Assembly (NCBI RefSeq): GCF_037392515.1 | Contig: NC_090287.1 | Location: 12,637,001-12,701,000 of the forward strand | Direction of reading: 5' to 3' | Length of the DNA stretch: 64,000 nt | Source: Haliotis asinina | Taxonomy: Eukaryota; Mollusca; Gastropoda; Lepetellida; Haliotidae | Shown: positions 1-9,375 of the stretch, piece after piece | Layout: every line of letters starts with the position of its first letter | Numbering within the stretch: the first letter of the stretch is position 1 | Program-made: the position numbers and the translations under genes | Notes under the pieces: generated by a model | Told to the model about the DNA's origin: nothing | Databases searched by the model: none | Seen by the model: only the letters and a program-made list of their open reading frames with translations

Positions 1-91
1 TATCCTGAGTTCAGCATCATTTACCATTCCCACTGACAACTACAATCAAACCCGTGAAGATCCGGATTAGAATTTTACTTCATTAACCCAT

Positions 92-287
92 CGTAAGCAG
101 CGACTAAGGGGATCGGGTGGTTAGGGTCGCTAACCTGGTTGACACACGCCATCCTGTCCAAATTGCCTAGACCGATATTCATGCGGTTTATGACTGGTAT
201 ATCTGTTCCAGGCTCGACTATTTACCGACGACCGTCAGTTAGCTGGAATATTGCCGCGTGTGGCGTATAAATCTAAACTCGCTGAGT
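92..287 (+). repeat. Interspersed repeat, family R2 (SINE-like)
   Basis: The body runs from GACTAAGGGGATCGGGTGG through CTCGACTATTTACC to a tail containing GGCGTATAAATCTAAACTC. The same consensus recurs at about ten places in this window on both strands. It shares its tail with the tRNA-headed SINE family R1. Strand is given relative to the ACTCACTC tail. Confidence 0.7.
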
Positions 288-572
288 GAAATATAATCAT
301 GAATAACAGTAAAAACTCAGGATGTTAGCACATATTTAATAACTAAGCATACCGAGTGCTAAATGTACAAGCTTAATGTAAAACAACACATATATATAAA
401 TCAATGAAAGCGAGTTTACCAATAGGTCTACAATTAGCATATATGCATCACCAGCATTATTGTCACACACACTTTCAGATAAAACTTTAACAATACAACT
501 TTGTACCTGGCATTCTTTGACCTATTTATACACGCGTTGTATTCTGGCTATGGCTATATGAACACTTTGAAA

Positions 573-737
573 TATACTCATGGAAACAAATAAGGGAACA
601 CGTGAAAGTACAAGTGTTCTTTTATTTATTTCCAGAATTTCACATACAGTGCAATACATAGCTTGAGAAGAAGCCAGGAAAAGAATAAAGGAACACCGGT
701 ACTTTCACGTGTTCCCTTATTTGTTTTCCTGAGTATA
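573..737. mobile_element. Short MITE with long inverted ends
   Basis: The ends read TATACTCATGGAAACAAATA on the left and the near-perfect reverse complement on the right. The inverted arms of about 50 bp also include GGGAACACGTGAAAGTAC. Flanking TA dinucleotides fit a Tc1/mariner-type target duplication. There is no coding capacity, so it is probably a non-autonomous derivative. Confidence 0.7.
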
Positions 738-911
738 TACAGTTGTCCCTAATATGTACATGTTATCACACTATTAATGTTCATTGAATAAATCTTTATC
801 AAATTATGTAGCACTATATATTTCCTCAAAAGCAGAACAGAGTTAAAAAAAAACATCATATCATAACAAAAATCATCGAAATCCGATACTTCAAAGACAG
901 AAACGTGATGT

Positions 912-1988
912 TCAGAAGATGAAGAAACTTGGAAAGTCGGCGTCCTTTCTCGCTCGTCTGCGTGGAGGAGGTTGGCTCAAGCGGCTGACTGACGCTTCCT
1001 CTCCGTCTGGAATGGTTTGCATCCAACGCCGGTCTTCTACATTGGAAGAAGGGGGAGCATTGCTCCTTTCATCACATTCTCCAAGGCGTCGTTGCTCAAA
1101 GTAATCATAGAGATGACGCGGTTTTAACGATGTTGGTTCTGCGGGTGTGGCTGGACGCCTACAGACCACAGGTGCAGGTTGGCTACAGGAGGCCGAGCCT
1201 CTGCAGCCAGAGTTGGTTCCCCCTGTATCAGAAGCCCTTCTTTCCGGGGGACCTTTCACACCATCTCTAGAAGCAGTGTCAGTTACACTTTGGTCTGAGC
1301 TTGCTTTCTTTGCTTCCATGCTGAGAGCCATCACACGGTTGTGATATGACCGCGGGCGTGTTTGAAAAGCTTTTTGTCCAGCCATGTAGTTGCTCTCTAT
1401 TTCATCGATGTCCTTTAAAATGGATTCGTCCAAATCTATTGGTTTCCTTTTCTGAGAAAGTGCATCTTTCTTAGCATTGCTTCCTGGACTGAAAGCGTCC
1501 TTGTGTGTGATTTCCCCAACGCATTCGTCTCGCCACATACGAGAGACAGGAATATCCTCAAATCTTTTCGTTGACGTCTGCCTGCTGTCATGAATTGAGC
1601 TTCTGCTAAAGGACCCGGCGCTGCCAGATAAAGACAATGGTGGTGGCTCATGTTCTCGCTTCCTTTCAGGGACAGACTGCTTGCAGAGGGAGCGGGTCGT
1701 ATTCATGGTGGTATTCTCTTGCGAACACTTCAGATGTTTGTTTTTCCAATCACATGTGCTCCTCGGTAGAGAGTTCGGGGTTAGAACAACCTTATTAGCA
1801 CACTTCGGCGTAACCGTCGCCTTACTTGGAATGATTTTAGTCTCTGCTAGTTCTGATTTGATGGATGTGTGTTGCACAGGGTGGCACCAAGTCTTCCCCT
1901 TTCTCGGGGCTTGCTCTTTTCCCGCGGCAGCACCCATCACGCGGCCTATGCGGCTGTCACCATCAAGAGAATGAATCAGGATTGTCAT
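912..1988 (-). CDS. Hypothetical protein, 358 aa, divergent from the stathmin-like gene
   Basis: This is an uninterrupted 358-codon frame that I do not recognise. The protein is polar, low in hydrophobics and rich in Ser, Arg and Pro, with basic clusters (RKRKP near the middle, PPRRRARK at the end) that could be nuclear localisation signals. The most ordered-looking part is the stretch with DLDESILKDIDEIESNYMAG. No signal peptide or membrane segment is visible. The first ATG overlaps a CRE-type site; a second ATG at residue 18 (MGAAAGKEQ) has a G at +4 and would give an N-terminal glycine, so the true start may be there. It shares a bidirectional upstream region with the plus-strand gene beginning at 2162. 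The frame length and head-to-head arrangement support a real gene, but no function can be assigned. Confidence 0.55.
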   Translation of the reverse strand: MTILIHSLDGDSRIGRVMGAAAGKEQAPRKGKTWCHPVQHTSIKSELAETKIIPSKATVTPKCANKVVLTPNSLPRSTCDWKNKHLKCSQENTTMNTTRSLCKQSVPERKREHEPPPLSLSGSAGSFSRSSIHDSRQTSTKRFEDIPVSRMWRDECVGEITHKDAFSPGSNAKKDALSQKRKPIDLDESILKDIDEIESNYMAGQKAFQTRPRSYHNRVMALSMEAKKASSDQSVTDTASRDGVKGPPERRASDTGGTNSGCRGSASCSQPAPVVCRRPATPAEPTSLKPRHLYDYFEQRRLGECDERSNAPPSSNVEDRRWMQTIPDGEEASVSRLSQPPPRRRARKDADFPSFFIF

Positions 1989-2068
1989 GACGTCAACTTA
2001 ACAACACGGCATAGAGAGATGACGTCATGAATCATGATATGACGTCTCGTTCAATAACAATGACGTCA
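1988..2068. promoter_or_regulatory. CRE cluster in a bidirectional promoter
   Basis: TGACGTCA occurs at 1988-1995, 2020-2027 and 2061-2068, and TGACGTCT at 2040-2047. All lie between two divergently transcribed frames. These are consensus CREB/ATF binding sites. I infer cAMP- or stress-responsive co-regulation of both genes. Confidence 0.6.
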
Positions 2069-2161
2069 CGATGAATGCATGTAACAGCCACGGCAGATTT
2101 TGTAGAAGTATCAGTTCCAGTGATAAATTCTTGCTTGTGAACAGTTTGATCATCTGTTGTA

Positions 2162-3457
2162 ATGGGGTCCGCGTCGTCAAAGGAAGGCAAGACTTCTGGA
2201 ACATCGGAAATTGGAAGGGGCTATAGTCATGGCGCCGTGCAAGTATATAGCCTTGATTCTGAGAGTGATACCATTGTTGAAGGATTTGTAAATACACTGT
2301 CTACGGGTAAGAGATCTTTTGATGAGACTGCTAACAAAGATGCTATCTCTGATGTGGCTCTCATGGCAACCAAACCGTGCGTACCCAACATTCATGAAGA
2401 GGCACCGCTTAGAAATACAGCAAAATTAGTTTTGGATAAAGGGGGTCGCCGTGCATCTCGTTTTGGAAAGGATAAGTGTTTGGTTGGACTTGAGAACCAT
2501 CGCAAGGTTGGATCCCCTCAGTTGTTAATGGCAGCGAGAGAAAGCTACGGTCACATTAAGGACGCGGCAGACCTGATGTGGATGTCGCCGAGTCCAGTGA
2601 CAACAGAAGGGAATATCCTCGCTGGTACCTCATCTAGTAATCATGAGACAAACAAAGCAGAAGTTACAAACCAGAATATATTCCGAGAAGTGTCAGACAA
2701 AGCACTCAAAGTAAAGGATCCAGTCGGCATGTCAGATCCTGTAAAACATTGTGAAGCTGGGCATCTTCCTCGCTCTCCGTTACTTGATCATCATTTGCCT
2801 GACAAGCGAGAACCCGGAAGGGACAGAATTGGTTTGAATACCCCGCCACCTTGGTTGATGTGTGATACATCCTCAAGTACACATAACAAACGTCCACACG
2901 AGTTGGACTGCATCTTACAATATCCAATACTAAATTCAAGTGACTATCAGATGGACATTTTGCCAGAAAAAAGCGTTGGAACTTTGGGGCCTTCCCTTGG
3001 ACCTCTGAAATATGGGAAACTAGGACTACAAGGGGGTGCTATCCGAAAGGAGCTCGAGAAGGAGGGAATTCTCGGAACTGGATCCGACGACCAGCAGAAC
3101 CCGGATGTGGTCCTTCGCGAGCTGCGTCAGATGGGGATTGTTCGACAAACAAGTTGCGGCACTAGTTATGACCTTGAATTTGACGATGACTTCAGTTCAC
3201 ATGTTGCACGTGCATCGAGACTGCCGCCAATCGAAATCGAGTCTTTGAGGCGGAAACTAGAAGAAAAGGAAAAGCGCCACCACGAGCAAGTGCGAAAGAA
3301 TGAGATTGAGCGACAGGAGAAGGTTGAAAAGTTCAAGGAGCGGCAGAAGTCTGCCAAATTTCGGCGTCAGCATATTAAGCAGAGCCCTAGTCTGACGGAG
3401 TCGCCGACGGAGGCCGAGAGACTGAAACTAAAAATGTTGGATATGGAATTACAATAA
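2162..3457 (+). CDS. Stathmin domain-containing protein 1-like, 431 aa
   Basis: The frame starts with MGSASSKEG, which fits an N-myristoylation signal (Gly2, Ser6), so membrane attachment is likely. The middle is long, polar and probably disordered. The C-terminal region (about residues 313-431) has ELRQMGIVRQ followed by a GTSYDLEF segment and then a highly charged helix rich in Glu, Lys and Arg. This is the layout of the stathmin-like domain in vertebrate STMND1, which also begins with Met-Gly and carries an ELIVQGII...GESYDV segment before its helix. Stathmins bind tubulin, so a microtubule-linked role is an inference from the family. The frame is intronless, ends in TAA, and has AATAAA 253 bp downstream. 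It faces the kringle gene tail to tail. The N-terminal two thirds match nothing I know. Confidence 0.6.
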   Translation: MGSASSKEGKTSGTSEIGRGYSHGAVQVYSLDSESDTIVEGFVNTLSTGKRSFDETANKDAISDVALMATKPCVPNIHEEAPLRNTAKLVLDKGGRRASRFGKDKCLVGLENHRKVGSPQLLMAARESYGHIKDAADLMWMSPSPVTTEGNILAGTSSSNHETNKAEVTNQNIFREVSDKALKVKDPVGMSDPVKHCEAGHLPRSPLLDHHLPDKREPGRDRIGLNTPPPWLMCDTSSSTHNKRPHELDCILQYPILNSSDYQMDILPEKSVGTLGPSLGPLKYGKLGLQGGAIRKELEKEGILGTGSDDQQNPDVVLRELRQMGIVRQTSCGTSYDLEFDDDFSSHVARASRLPPIEIESLRRKLEEKEKRHHEQVRKNEIERQEKVEKFKERQKSAKFRRQHIKQSPSLTESPTEAERLKLKMLDMELQ

Positions 3458-3709
3458 TACTGATTATCTGAATGATTCCTAATTTTTAGCTTTGGTCACC
3501 CGTTTGAAAGAGAGGACAAAGACATGAATTGCCAAGGCTTCGCATGGTCCATAATGAAAGAGTAAACAATTTGATGCATGGCCGCTAAGGTTGGTTCGGG
3601 GTGTCTTTACACTGCGACAACGTCTACATATGTTACACACCCCTTATGCTGCAGTATCAATAATGACACATTTTGGATTTAGTTTCCAAATACAAATATA
3701 CCTCATAGA

Positions 3710-3715
3710 AATAAA
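3710..3715 (+). promoter_or_regulatory. Polyadenylation signal AATAAA
   Basis: A canonical AATAAA lies 253 bp after the stop of the stathmin-like gene and about 37 bp before the convergent end of the kringle gene. The two transcripts therefore probably end close together or overlap. Confidence 0.5.
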
Positions 3716-3751
3716 ACAGCAACCCTTTCGATCCTGTTACTAACATGGTTC

Positions 3752-4020
3752 TTAACAATTGGGAATACTGCAGTGTTCCCATCGTACTGAGGGATCTGTA
3801 GTGTAACACCACGGTATATTGTCACCGTGTTCCGCCAAGCACCTGTTCCCCGCCTCCTCCATACTGGTGACTGTTTGCATGTTGCTTGGCGAGTCGTTCC
3901 TCCCGAGATGTTCATGGGGTGTGTGGGAGTCCCATCGCTGACATGTCTTGCCGCTCTTGGTCACATTGTGCATTCCTCCATAGAAAGCCCTCCCTCCTTC
4001 AAACTGCACACACAGCTTAC
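3752..4020 (-). CDS. Copy A exon 3: kringle domain and stop
   Basis: This is the terminal exon of the minus-strand secreted-protein gene whose exon 1 lies at 14036-14371. It encodes one complete kringle: six cysteines in order (KLC, KTCQRW, NRC, PWCYTTD, EHC, PNC), with the hallmark SGKTCQRW and PWCYTTDPSVRWEHC motifs. TAA follows the last cysteine directly. The acceptor is ...TCTATCAAG just above 4020, and the frame enters in phase 1, matching exon 2, which ends in phase 1. Kringles are disulphide-bonded extracellular modules for protein or lipid binding. No protease domain follows, so this is not a plasminogen-type enzyme. The last exon lies tail to tail with the stathmin-like gene. Confidence 0.85.
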
Positions 4021-4092
4021 CTTGATAGACACAAGTCAAGGTTAGGGCACATCGAATAGTATGGGACTGAGGTTTTCCTCCTGACAACATAT

Positions 4093-4262
4093 TTATGAGT
4101 GAGTGGGTTTAGATTTTCGCCGTTTTAGCAAAATTCAAACAATATCACAGCGTGGACACCACAAATTTGCTTTACATGTTGTACTCATGTGAGGAATCGA
4201 ATCCGGGTCATCTGCGTGACGAGTGGACGCTTAACCCACAGAGTAACCCCATAGCCCCCACA
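4093..4262 (-). repeat. tRNA-derived SINE, family R1
   Basis: On the minus strand the head keeps a B-box-like GGATTCGATTCC (family consensus GGGTTCGATTCC) after a degraded A-box. The body reads ATGAGTACAACATGTAAAGC and the tail resembles TTTTGCTAAAACGGCG. It is one of about ten R1 copies in the window. Confidence 0.65.
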
Positions 4263-4372
4263 TTATCATGAAGGGGAGCGTTGTACAGTTTCAAACAGTA
4301 TTTCAGTTCTGTTACCCTTACACACCGATTGGGTGAGATGTGAGATAAGGAGATAAGATGGGTTTTTTTGTT

Positions 4373-4534
<162 letters not shown>

Positions 4535-4612
4535 GTTCACATTGGGAATCAAACCCGGATCTTCGGCGTGACAGGCGAAAATATTTACCGCTTGGCTACC
4601 TCACCGCCCGTT
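4535..4612 (-). repeat. R1 SINE head fragment
   Basis: The minus strand reads a tRNA-like head with GGCGGTGAGGTAGCCAAGCG followed by an intact-looking GGGTTTGATTCCC B box. The body is cut off by the (GT)n tract. Confidence 0.6.
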
Positions 4613-4809
4613 TAAGAAGGAAACGTGAGCTGATTGGGAGGCCAGTTACGTCATACCCAAAAACATAAATGACTCAACTCATATTTACCCTGTCTGGTGA
4701 ATGGCATTACTGGGGTAACATGAGGACGGATCTGATGAGAGTCGGTATCTGTGTCGCGATGCGTTATTCATTTTGGGCATGATAGATCCATCAAGATCCG
4801 GGCTACAAT

Positions 4810-4871
4810 TGATCGAAGCGACTAACGGGATCGGACGGTCAGGTTCGTATGGCTGACCCATGTTATCGGTT
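4810..4871 (+). repeat. R2 repeat, left half (split by insertion)
   Basis: This is the 5' half of an R2 repeat (GCGACTAACGGGATCGGACG ... GACCCATGTTATCGGTT). The 3' half resumes at 6612 after the 1.74-kb array element. The last 13 bases, CATGTTATCGGTT at 4859-4871, are repeated at 6612-6624 as the target duplication. Confidence 0.75.
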
Positions 4872-6611
4872 AAGAATGAAGATTTTTATGGATATCAATT
4901 TCTTTATTATGAGAACACAACGTTTCGGCGTTAATGCTTACTCCTTCATCAGGTTGTACCTGTTGATGGATGTAACTGCATCATCTCCATATTGATATCG
5001 TATCAAGTCTTTGATGAAGGAGTAAGCATTAACTCCGAAACGTTGTGTTCTCACCCGATGAAGGAGTAAGCATTAACTCCGAAACGTTGTGTTCTCACCT
5101 GATGAAGGAGTAAGCATTAACTCCGAAACGTTGTGTTCTCACCTGATGAAGGGGTAAGCATTTACTCCGAAACGTTGTGTTCTCACCCGATGAAGGAGTA
5201 AGCATTAACTCCGAAACGTTGTGTTCTCACCTGATGAAGGGGTAAGCATTTACTCCGAAACGTTGTGTTCTCACCCGATGAAGGAGTAAGCATTAACTCC
5301 GAAATGTTGTGTTATCACCTGATGAAGGCGTAAGCATTTACTCCGAAACGTTGTGTTCTCACCCGATGAAGGAGTAAGCATTAACTCCGAAACGTTGTGT
5401 TCTCACCTGATGAAGGGGTAAGCATTTACTCCGAAACGTTGTGTTCTCACCTGATGAAGGGGTAAGCATTTACTCCGAAACGTTGTGTTCTCACCTGATG
5501 AAGGGGTAAGCATTTACTCCGAAACGTTGTGTTCTCACCCGATGAAGGAGTAAGCATTAACTCCGAAACGCTGTGTTCTCACCTGATGAAGGGGTAAGCA
5601 TTTACTCCGAAACGTTGTGTTCTCACCCGATGAAGGAGTAAGCATTTACTCCGAAACGTTGTGTTCTCACCTGATGAAGGGGTAAGCATTTACTCCGAAA
5701 CGTTGTGTTCTCACCTGATGAAGGGGTAAGCATTAACTCCGAAACGTTGTGTTCTCACCTGATGAAGGGGTAAGCATTTACTCCGAAACGTTGTGTTCTC
5801 ACCCGATGAAGGAGTAAGCATTAACTCCGAAACGTTGTGTTCTCACCTGATGAAGGGGTAAGCATTAACTCCGAAACGTTGTGTTCTCACCTGATGAAGG
5901 AGTAAGCATTAACTCCGAAACGTTGTGTTCTCACCTGATGAAGGAGTAAGCATTTACTCCGAAACGTTGTGTTAACTCCGAAACGTTGTGTTCTCACCCG
6001 ATGAAGGAGTAAGCATTTACTCCGAAACGTTGTGTTCTCACCTGATGAAGGGGTAAGCATTTACTCCGAAACGTTGTGTTCTCACCTGATGAAGGGGTAA
6101 GCATTAACTCCGAAACGTTGTGTTCTCACCTGATGAAGGGGTAAGCATTTACTCCGAAACGTTGTGTTCTCACCCGATGAAGGAGTAAGCATTAACTCCG
6201 AAACGTTGTGTTCTCACCTGATGAAGGGGTAAGCATTAACTCCGAAACGTTGTGTTCTCACCTGATGAAGGAGTAAGCATTAACTCCGAAACGTTGTGTT
6301 CTCACCTGATGAAGGAGTAAGCATTAACTCCGAAACGTTGTGTTAACTCCGAAACGTTGTGTTCTCACCTGATGAAGGGGTAAGCATTAACTCCGAAACG
6401 TTGTGTTCTCACCTGATGAAGGGGTAAGCATTAACTCAAAAACGTTGTGTTCTCACCTGATGAAGGAGTAAGCATTAACTCCGAAACGTTGTGTTTTCAG
6501 CTGATGAAGGGGTAAGCATTTACTCCGAAACGTTTTGTTCTCATAATAAAGAAGTTGATATCCAAAAAATCTTCATTCCTATGTATTCCACTTCTAAATG
6601 CCCTTCAAAGT
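4872..6611. mobile_element. Penelope-like or retrozyme-like element built from hammerhead-like repeats
   Basis: The 1740-bp insert sits in an R2 repeat and is flanked by 13-bp direct repeats CATGTTATCGGTT (4859-4871 and 6612-6624). A target duplication of that size fits target-primed retroposition rather than a cut-and-paste transposon. Its ends are inverted copies of each other: GAATGAAGATTTTTATGGAT at about 4874 and its near reverse complement ending at about 6580, each running into the repeat unit. Between them lies a head-to-tail array of about 35 units of 44 bp. No protein-coding frame is present. Assignment to a Penelope-like lineage is inferred from the hammerhead-like unit, the inverted terminal copies and the duplication length. 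Confidence 0.55.
5005..6545 (+). repeat. 44-bp tandem array with hammerhead-ribozyme-like units
   Basis: Each unit contains CTGATGA or CCGATGA, then a small hairpin (GGAGT loop ACTCC), then GAAACGTTGTGTTCTC. CTGATGA - hairpin - GAAAC is the order of the conserved hammerhead core. Deviations are an extra A after CTGATGA, a CC variant in about a third of units, and no obvious stem I within one unit. Two 371-bp blocks, 5624-5994 and 5995-6365, share the same order of unit variants and the same truncated unit, so a higher-order repeat has formed. Confidence 0.75.
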
Positions 6612-6745
6612 CATGTTATCGGTTCTCAATTGCGTAGATCGATGCTCATGCTGTTGATAAAATTGTCTAGACTCGATTATTTACAGACCACCGCCATGTA
6701 GTTGGAAAACTGCTGAGTGTGGCGCAAAACTAAACTCACTCACTG
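6612..6745 (+). repeat. R2 repeat, right half
   Basis: This continues the R2 copy interrupted at 4871: TCAATTGCGTAGATCGATGC through CTCGATTATTTACAGACC to GGCGCAAAACTAAACTCACTC. It starts with the second copy of the 13-bp target duplication. Confidence 0.75.
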
Positions 6746-7101
6746 TAGTACAGTATTTCACAGTGTTAGCAATAATCACCAGACGCCCAGACAAGCACAG
6801 ACAACTACACCCTTTCATGCGTTATAGTTAATTTAATCACTCTCAACCGTGACAGAAGGGGGAAATAAGACTGAAAAATAAACACATAAAAATCCTAATA
6901 ATTACCATTCCTTCAGTTCACAAGGTTCTGGCACCATTAAGAGAAGATATACTGAATTTTAGCAATTATGTTAAAACGGTAAACAAATCAAGCGAAACAT
7001 TCTAAACACGTGTATCTCGCACGTGTATCTCGTGTATTATGCTGCTTAGAAACAAATACCTTTTCTAAATCAGCACGAGCGCATGTTTAGACAGGACTTA
7101 C

Positions 7102-7180
7102 GTTCTATACATTGACTGGTGCCGTGGATACAGACACTTCCCCGGGGGCAAGGGCGAGCAGCACATGTGCCGACAAGTGC
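7102..7180 (-). CDS. Copy A exon 2: four-cysteine EGF-like segment
   Basis: A 79-nt exon with a strong acceptor (CTCTCTCTCACTTACAG) and donor (GTAAGTCC). In phase 0 it reads 26 residues plus one base, with the cysteine pattern C-x4-C-x5-C-x6-C (CAARPCPRGSVCIHGTSQC). This is the first half of an EGF-like module. The exon in copy B at 52545-52629 has the same phases and pattern (C-x4-C-x5-C-x8-C), which supports both. It lies between the PAN exon and the kringle exon. It is too short to be found as an open frame. Confidence 0.68.
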
Positions 7181-8199
7181 CTGTAAGTGAGAGAGAGAAC
7201 ATTCTAAATGCCACCATCAAACCGCTTTCTACACGAAAACACTTTGACATTTAGGAAATATTTAGCTGTCTGGTGTTTAAAACAATATGGTGTTTAATTA
7301 TTTTTTAAAACTTATGATATAAACATTCACGCGGCTGTTTTTTATGATTTGAAGTAAATGTAATTACATCGCTTCCTGTGATAGCTAGACTAGTTTAAGT
7401 GATAATTTCTGAAAAAAAATGACCAATGAAAGACACAAGTCCTTAGACTTGCACAATTCTCTAAGGTGAAAATTTATAGTTTAACTGATAATTTCGAAAA
7501 CATGATACATAACAGACTTGGATCCTTGGAATAACAAACCTGTGAGTTTATAAAGTTGGCTAATTACACGATGAGTATTTCATGTAAGAATGGAGGCTGT
7601 GCCTCATTTCTACCCAGGAACCTTGCCAACCTTGAGTTGTGAAAATACTGCCGTTCTTACTTTAGGTTTAAGTCCTTACACGTATCAGTACGTGTTAGCT
7701 GGAATTACCATTGTAGATTGCAAACCCGCACGCTAGGCATATACAGTTTGAGGTGTTGTTGAGGTGTCCAATTAAAGAACTCTCGGATAAAAAGTCTACT
7801 CTGCTGACTTATAACTGTTTACAACAAAGAAAAAAAACACAAAACATTTCATTATCCAAATATTGACAACCAGATCGACATGCAATGTCACGCAGAATTG
7901 AAGAGAACATCATACAGGGTGTACAGAGTACAAAGTGATGTAGGTGTAAGATGTGTATCACTAAATAGCGAAACCAAACACCACATATGCTGACAGAGTA
8001 AAACCCAAAACACAAAAACCTCAGTTGTGGGAGACCAGTGGACTCGTTTGTGTTCTACTGTCTGAATGGGGTTGCGCAACAGAGAAAAATGACCAGTGTT
8101 ACAGTGTGCCTGTGAATCAACATTGAAAACTTGTGTTTATGGGCACACACTTAAGCATAAAGTTGAATCCTTACTGAAAACAATGTCAAAGAGCAATGT

Positions 8200-8335
8200 G
8201 TTTAGTGTTTAGCGAAATTCCAGCAACATCACAACGGGATGGGCTTCATCAACATACCCATATGGGGAATCGAACCCGGGTCTTTTGGCGTGACGAGCGA
8301 ACGCTTTAACACTAGGCTACCGCACCGCCATCTGG
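8200..8335 (-). repeat. tRNA-derived SINE, family R1
   Basis: On the minus strand it reads GGCGGTGCGGTAGCCTAGTG then AAAGCGTTCGCTCGTC, a near-intact A box and GGGTTCGATTCCC B box, followed by the R1 body. It is one of the best-preserved heads here. Confidence 0.75.
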
Positions 8336-8680
8336 GTGAACGAATGTGCTGTAGCACAACAGATTCAATTTTTTCGAAATCTAAGGAAACATGAACGGCT
8401 TTGAGCGAAACTGCACAGCCAGAACCTTGGCGTGTCTGTCTTCTTTGATTAAGCGCTGCAGTATGAAGAGGTTAAAAGACCATCTTAGGCACGTGTACCA
8501 GAACGGTACTGACACGTGTACTATGGTAAGTCTACCTCTCTCTACCTGTATCATAGGTTGATTGTGTAACGGACGTGTGGTTGACAATACATGAGCCATT
8601 TGTACTTATGATAATTTGCACCTAAAAGCCTCCCCATCAACCACAGTATGAATAGTTCGGTGTGCAGCAACCCATGCTTG

Positions 8681-8732
8681 TCGTAAGAGGAGACTGACAG
8701 ATCCGGTGACCAGACTCGCTGACTTGGTATTC
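8681..8732 (+). repeat. R2 repeat, 5' fragment
   Basis: Matches only the first 50 bp of R2 (GTCGTAAGAGGAGACTGACA ... CTCGCTGACTTGG), so it is a truncated copy. Confidence 0.5.
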
Positions 8733-8947
8733 GTATTACGTATATAGATGCAGATGATTGGCGTTGACAACGAGCTCAATTATTCGTTTCTCGTCGTTAT
8801 CAAGTACACCATGCTTAAGATCTTTTTAGTGCCCAACATTTCCAAACGATCACAAATTTGACGTCAGATGACAAATTTGGTCCTTACCAAATGCTGAGTA
8901 GTGTAGTGCCACACAAGAAGATGAACGGGGTCTCTATCCACAAACCG

Positions 8948-9012
8948 TTCGTAACGCTACGACATACCGTAACCTACGACATATCGTAACCTACGACACA
9001 TCGTAACCCTAT
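8948..9012. repeat. Short tandem repeat, 17-18 bp unit
   Basis: About four copies of a unit close to CTACGACATATCGTAAC. Each copy is itself partly palindromic (TACGACATA ... CGTA). Confidence 0.7.
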
Positions 9013-9254
9013 TCTACATCACTCACTTGGGAGGTTCCAGGAGGTAGAGTACTCAATCGTATATGAGAGACGTTGTTGAGGATTAGGTGGTCTCAGTATT
9101 CGCCAGAACGTTGTACTCTTCATTAGTTGCAGCTGTTGCACAGAAATGTATGGTGTCAGTTATTTGACGGGCCCAGCTTCTATTACTTCCAGGCCGCAGT
9201 GTTACAGCTGTATTGCGGCATAAAACAATATTCACATGCGAACTGGTCCACCAT

Positions 9255-9375
9255 TAAGCCACTTTTGGCAATATTTCAGCAATATCAGGACAGGGGAGAC
9301 TAGAAATGGGATTTACACATTGTACTCATTCATGAGAGGAATCAGGTCTTCTTTGGGTACTAGGCTACAACACAG
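9255..9375 (-). repeat. Degraded R1 SINE
   Basis: The R1 body is recognisable (GCAATATTTCAGCAATATCA, then ATTTACACATTGTACTC), but the head is decayed with only traces of the B box. It is an older copy than its neighbours. Confidence 0.5.

Noticed and set aside
5005-6545. Possible CRISPR-like array
   Set aside because: Units are directly adjacent with no unique spacers, the genome is animal, and the unit has its own hairpin. It is a tandem array in a mobile element.
8200-8335. Possible tRNA gene from A and B box sequences
   Set aside because: The head belongs to a SINE present in about ten copies. No complete cloverleaf with a paired acceptor stem was seen.
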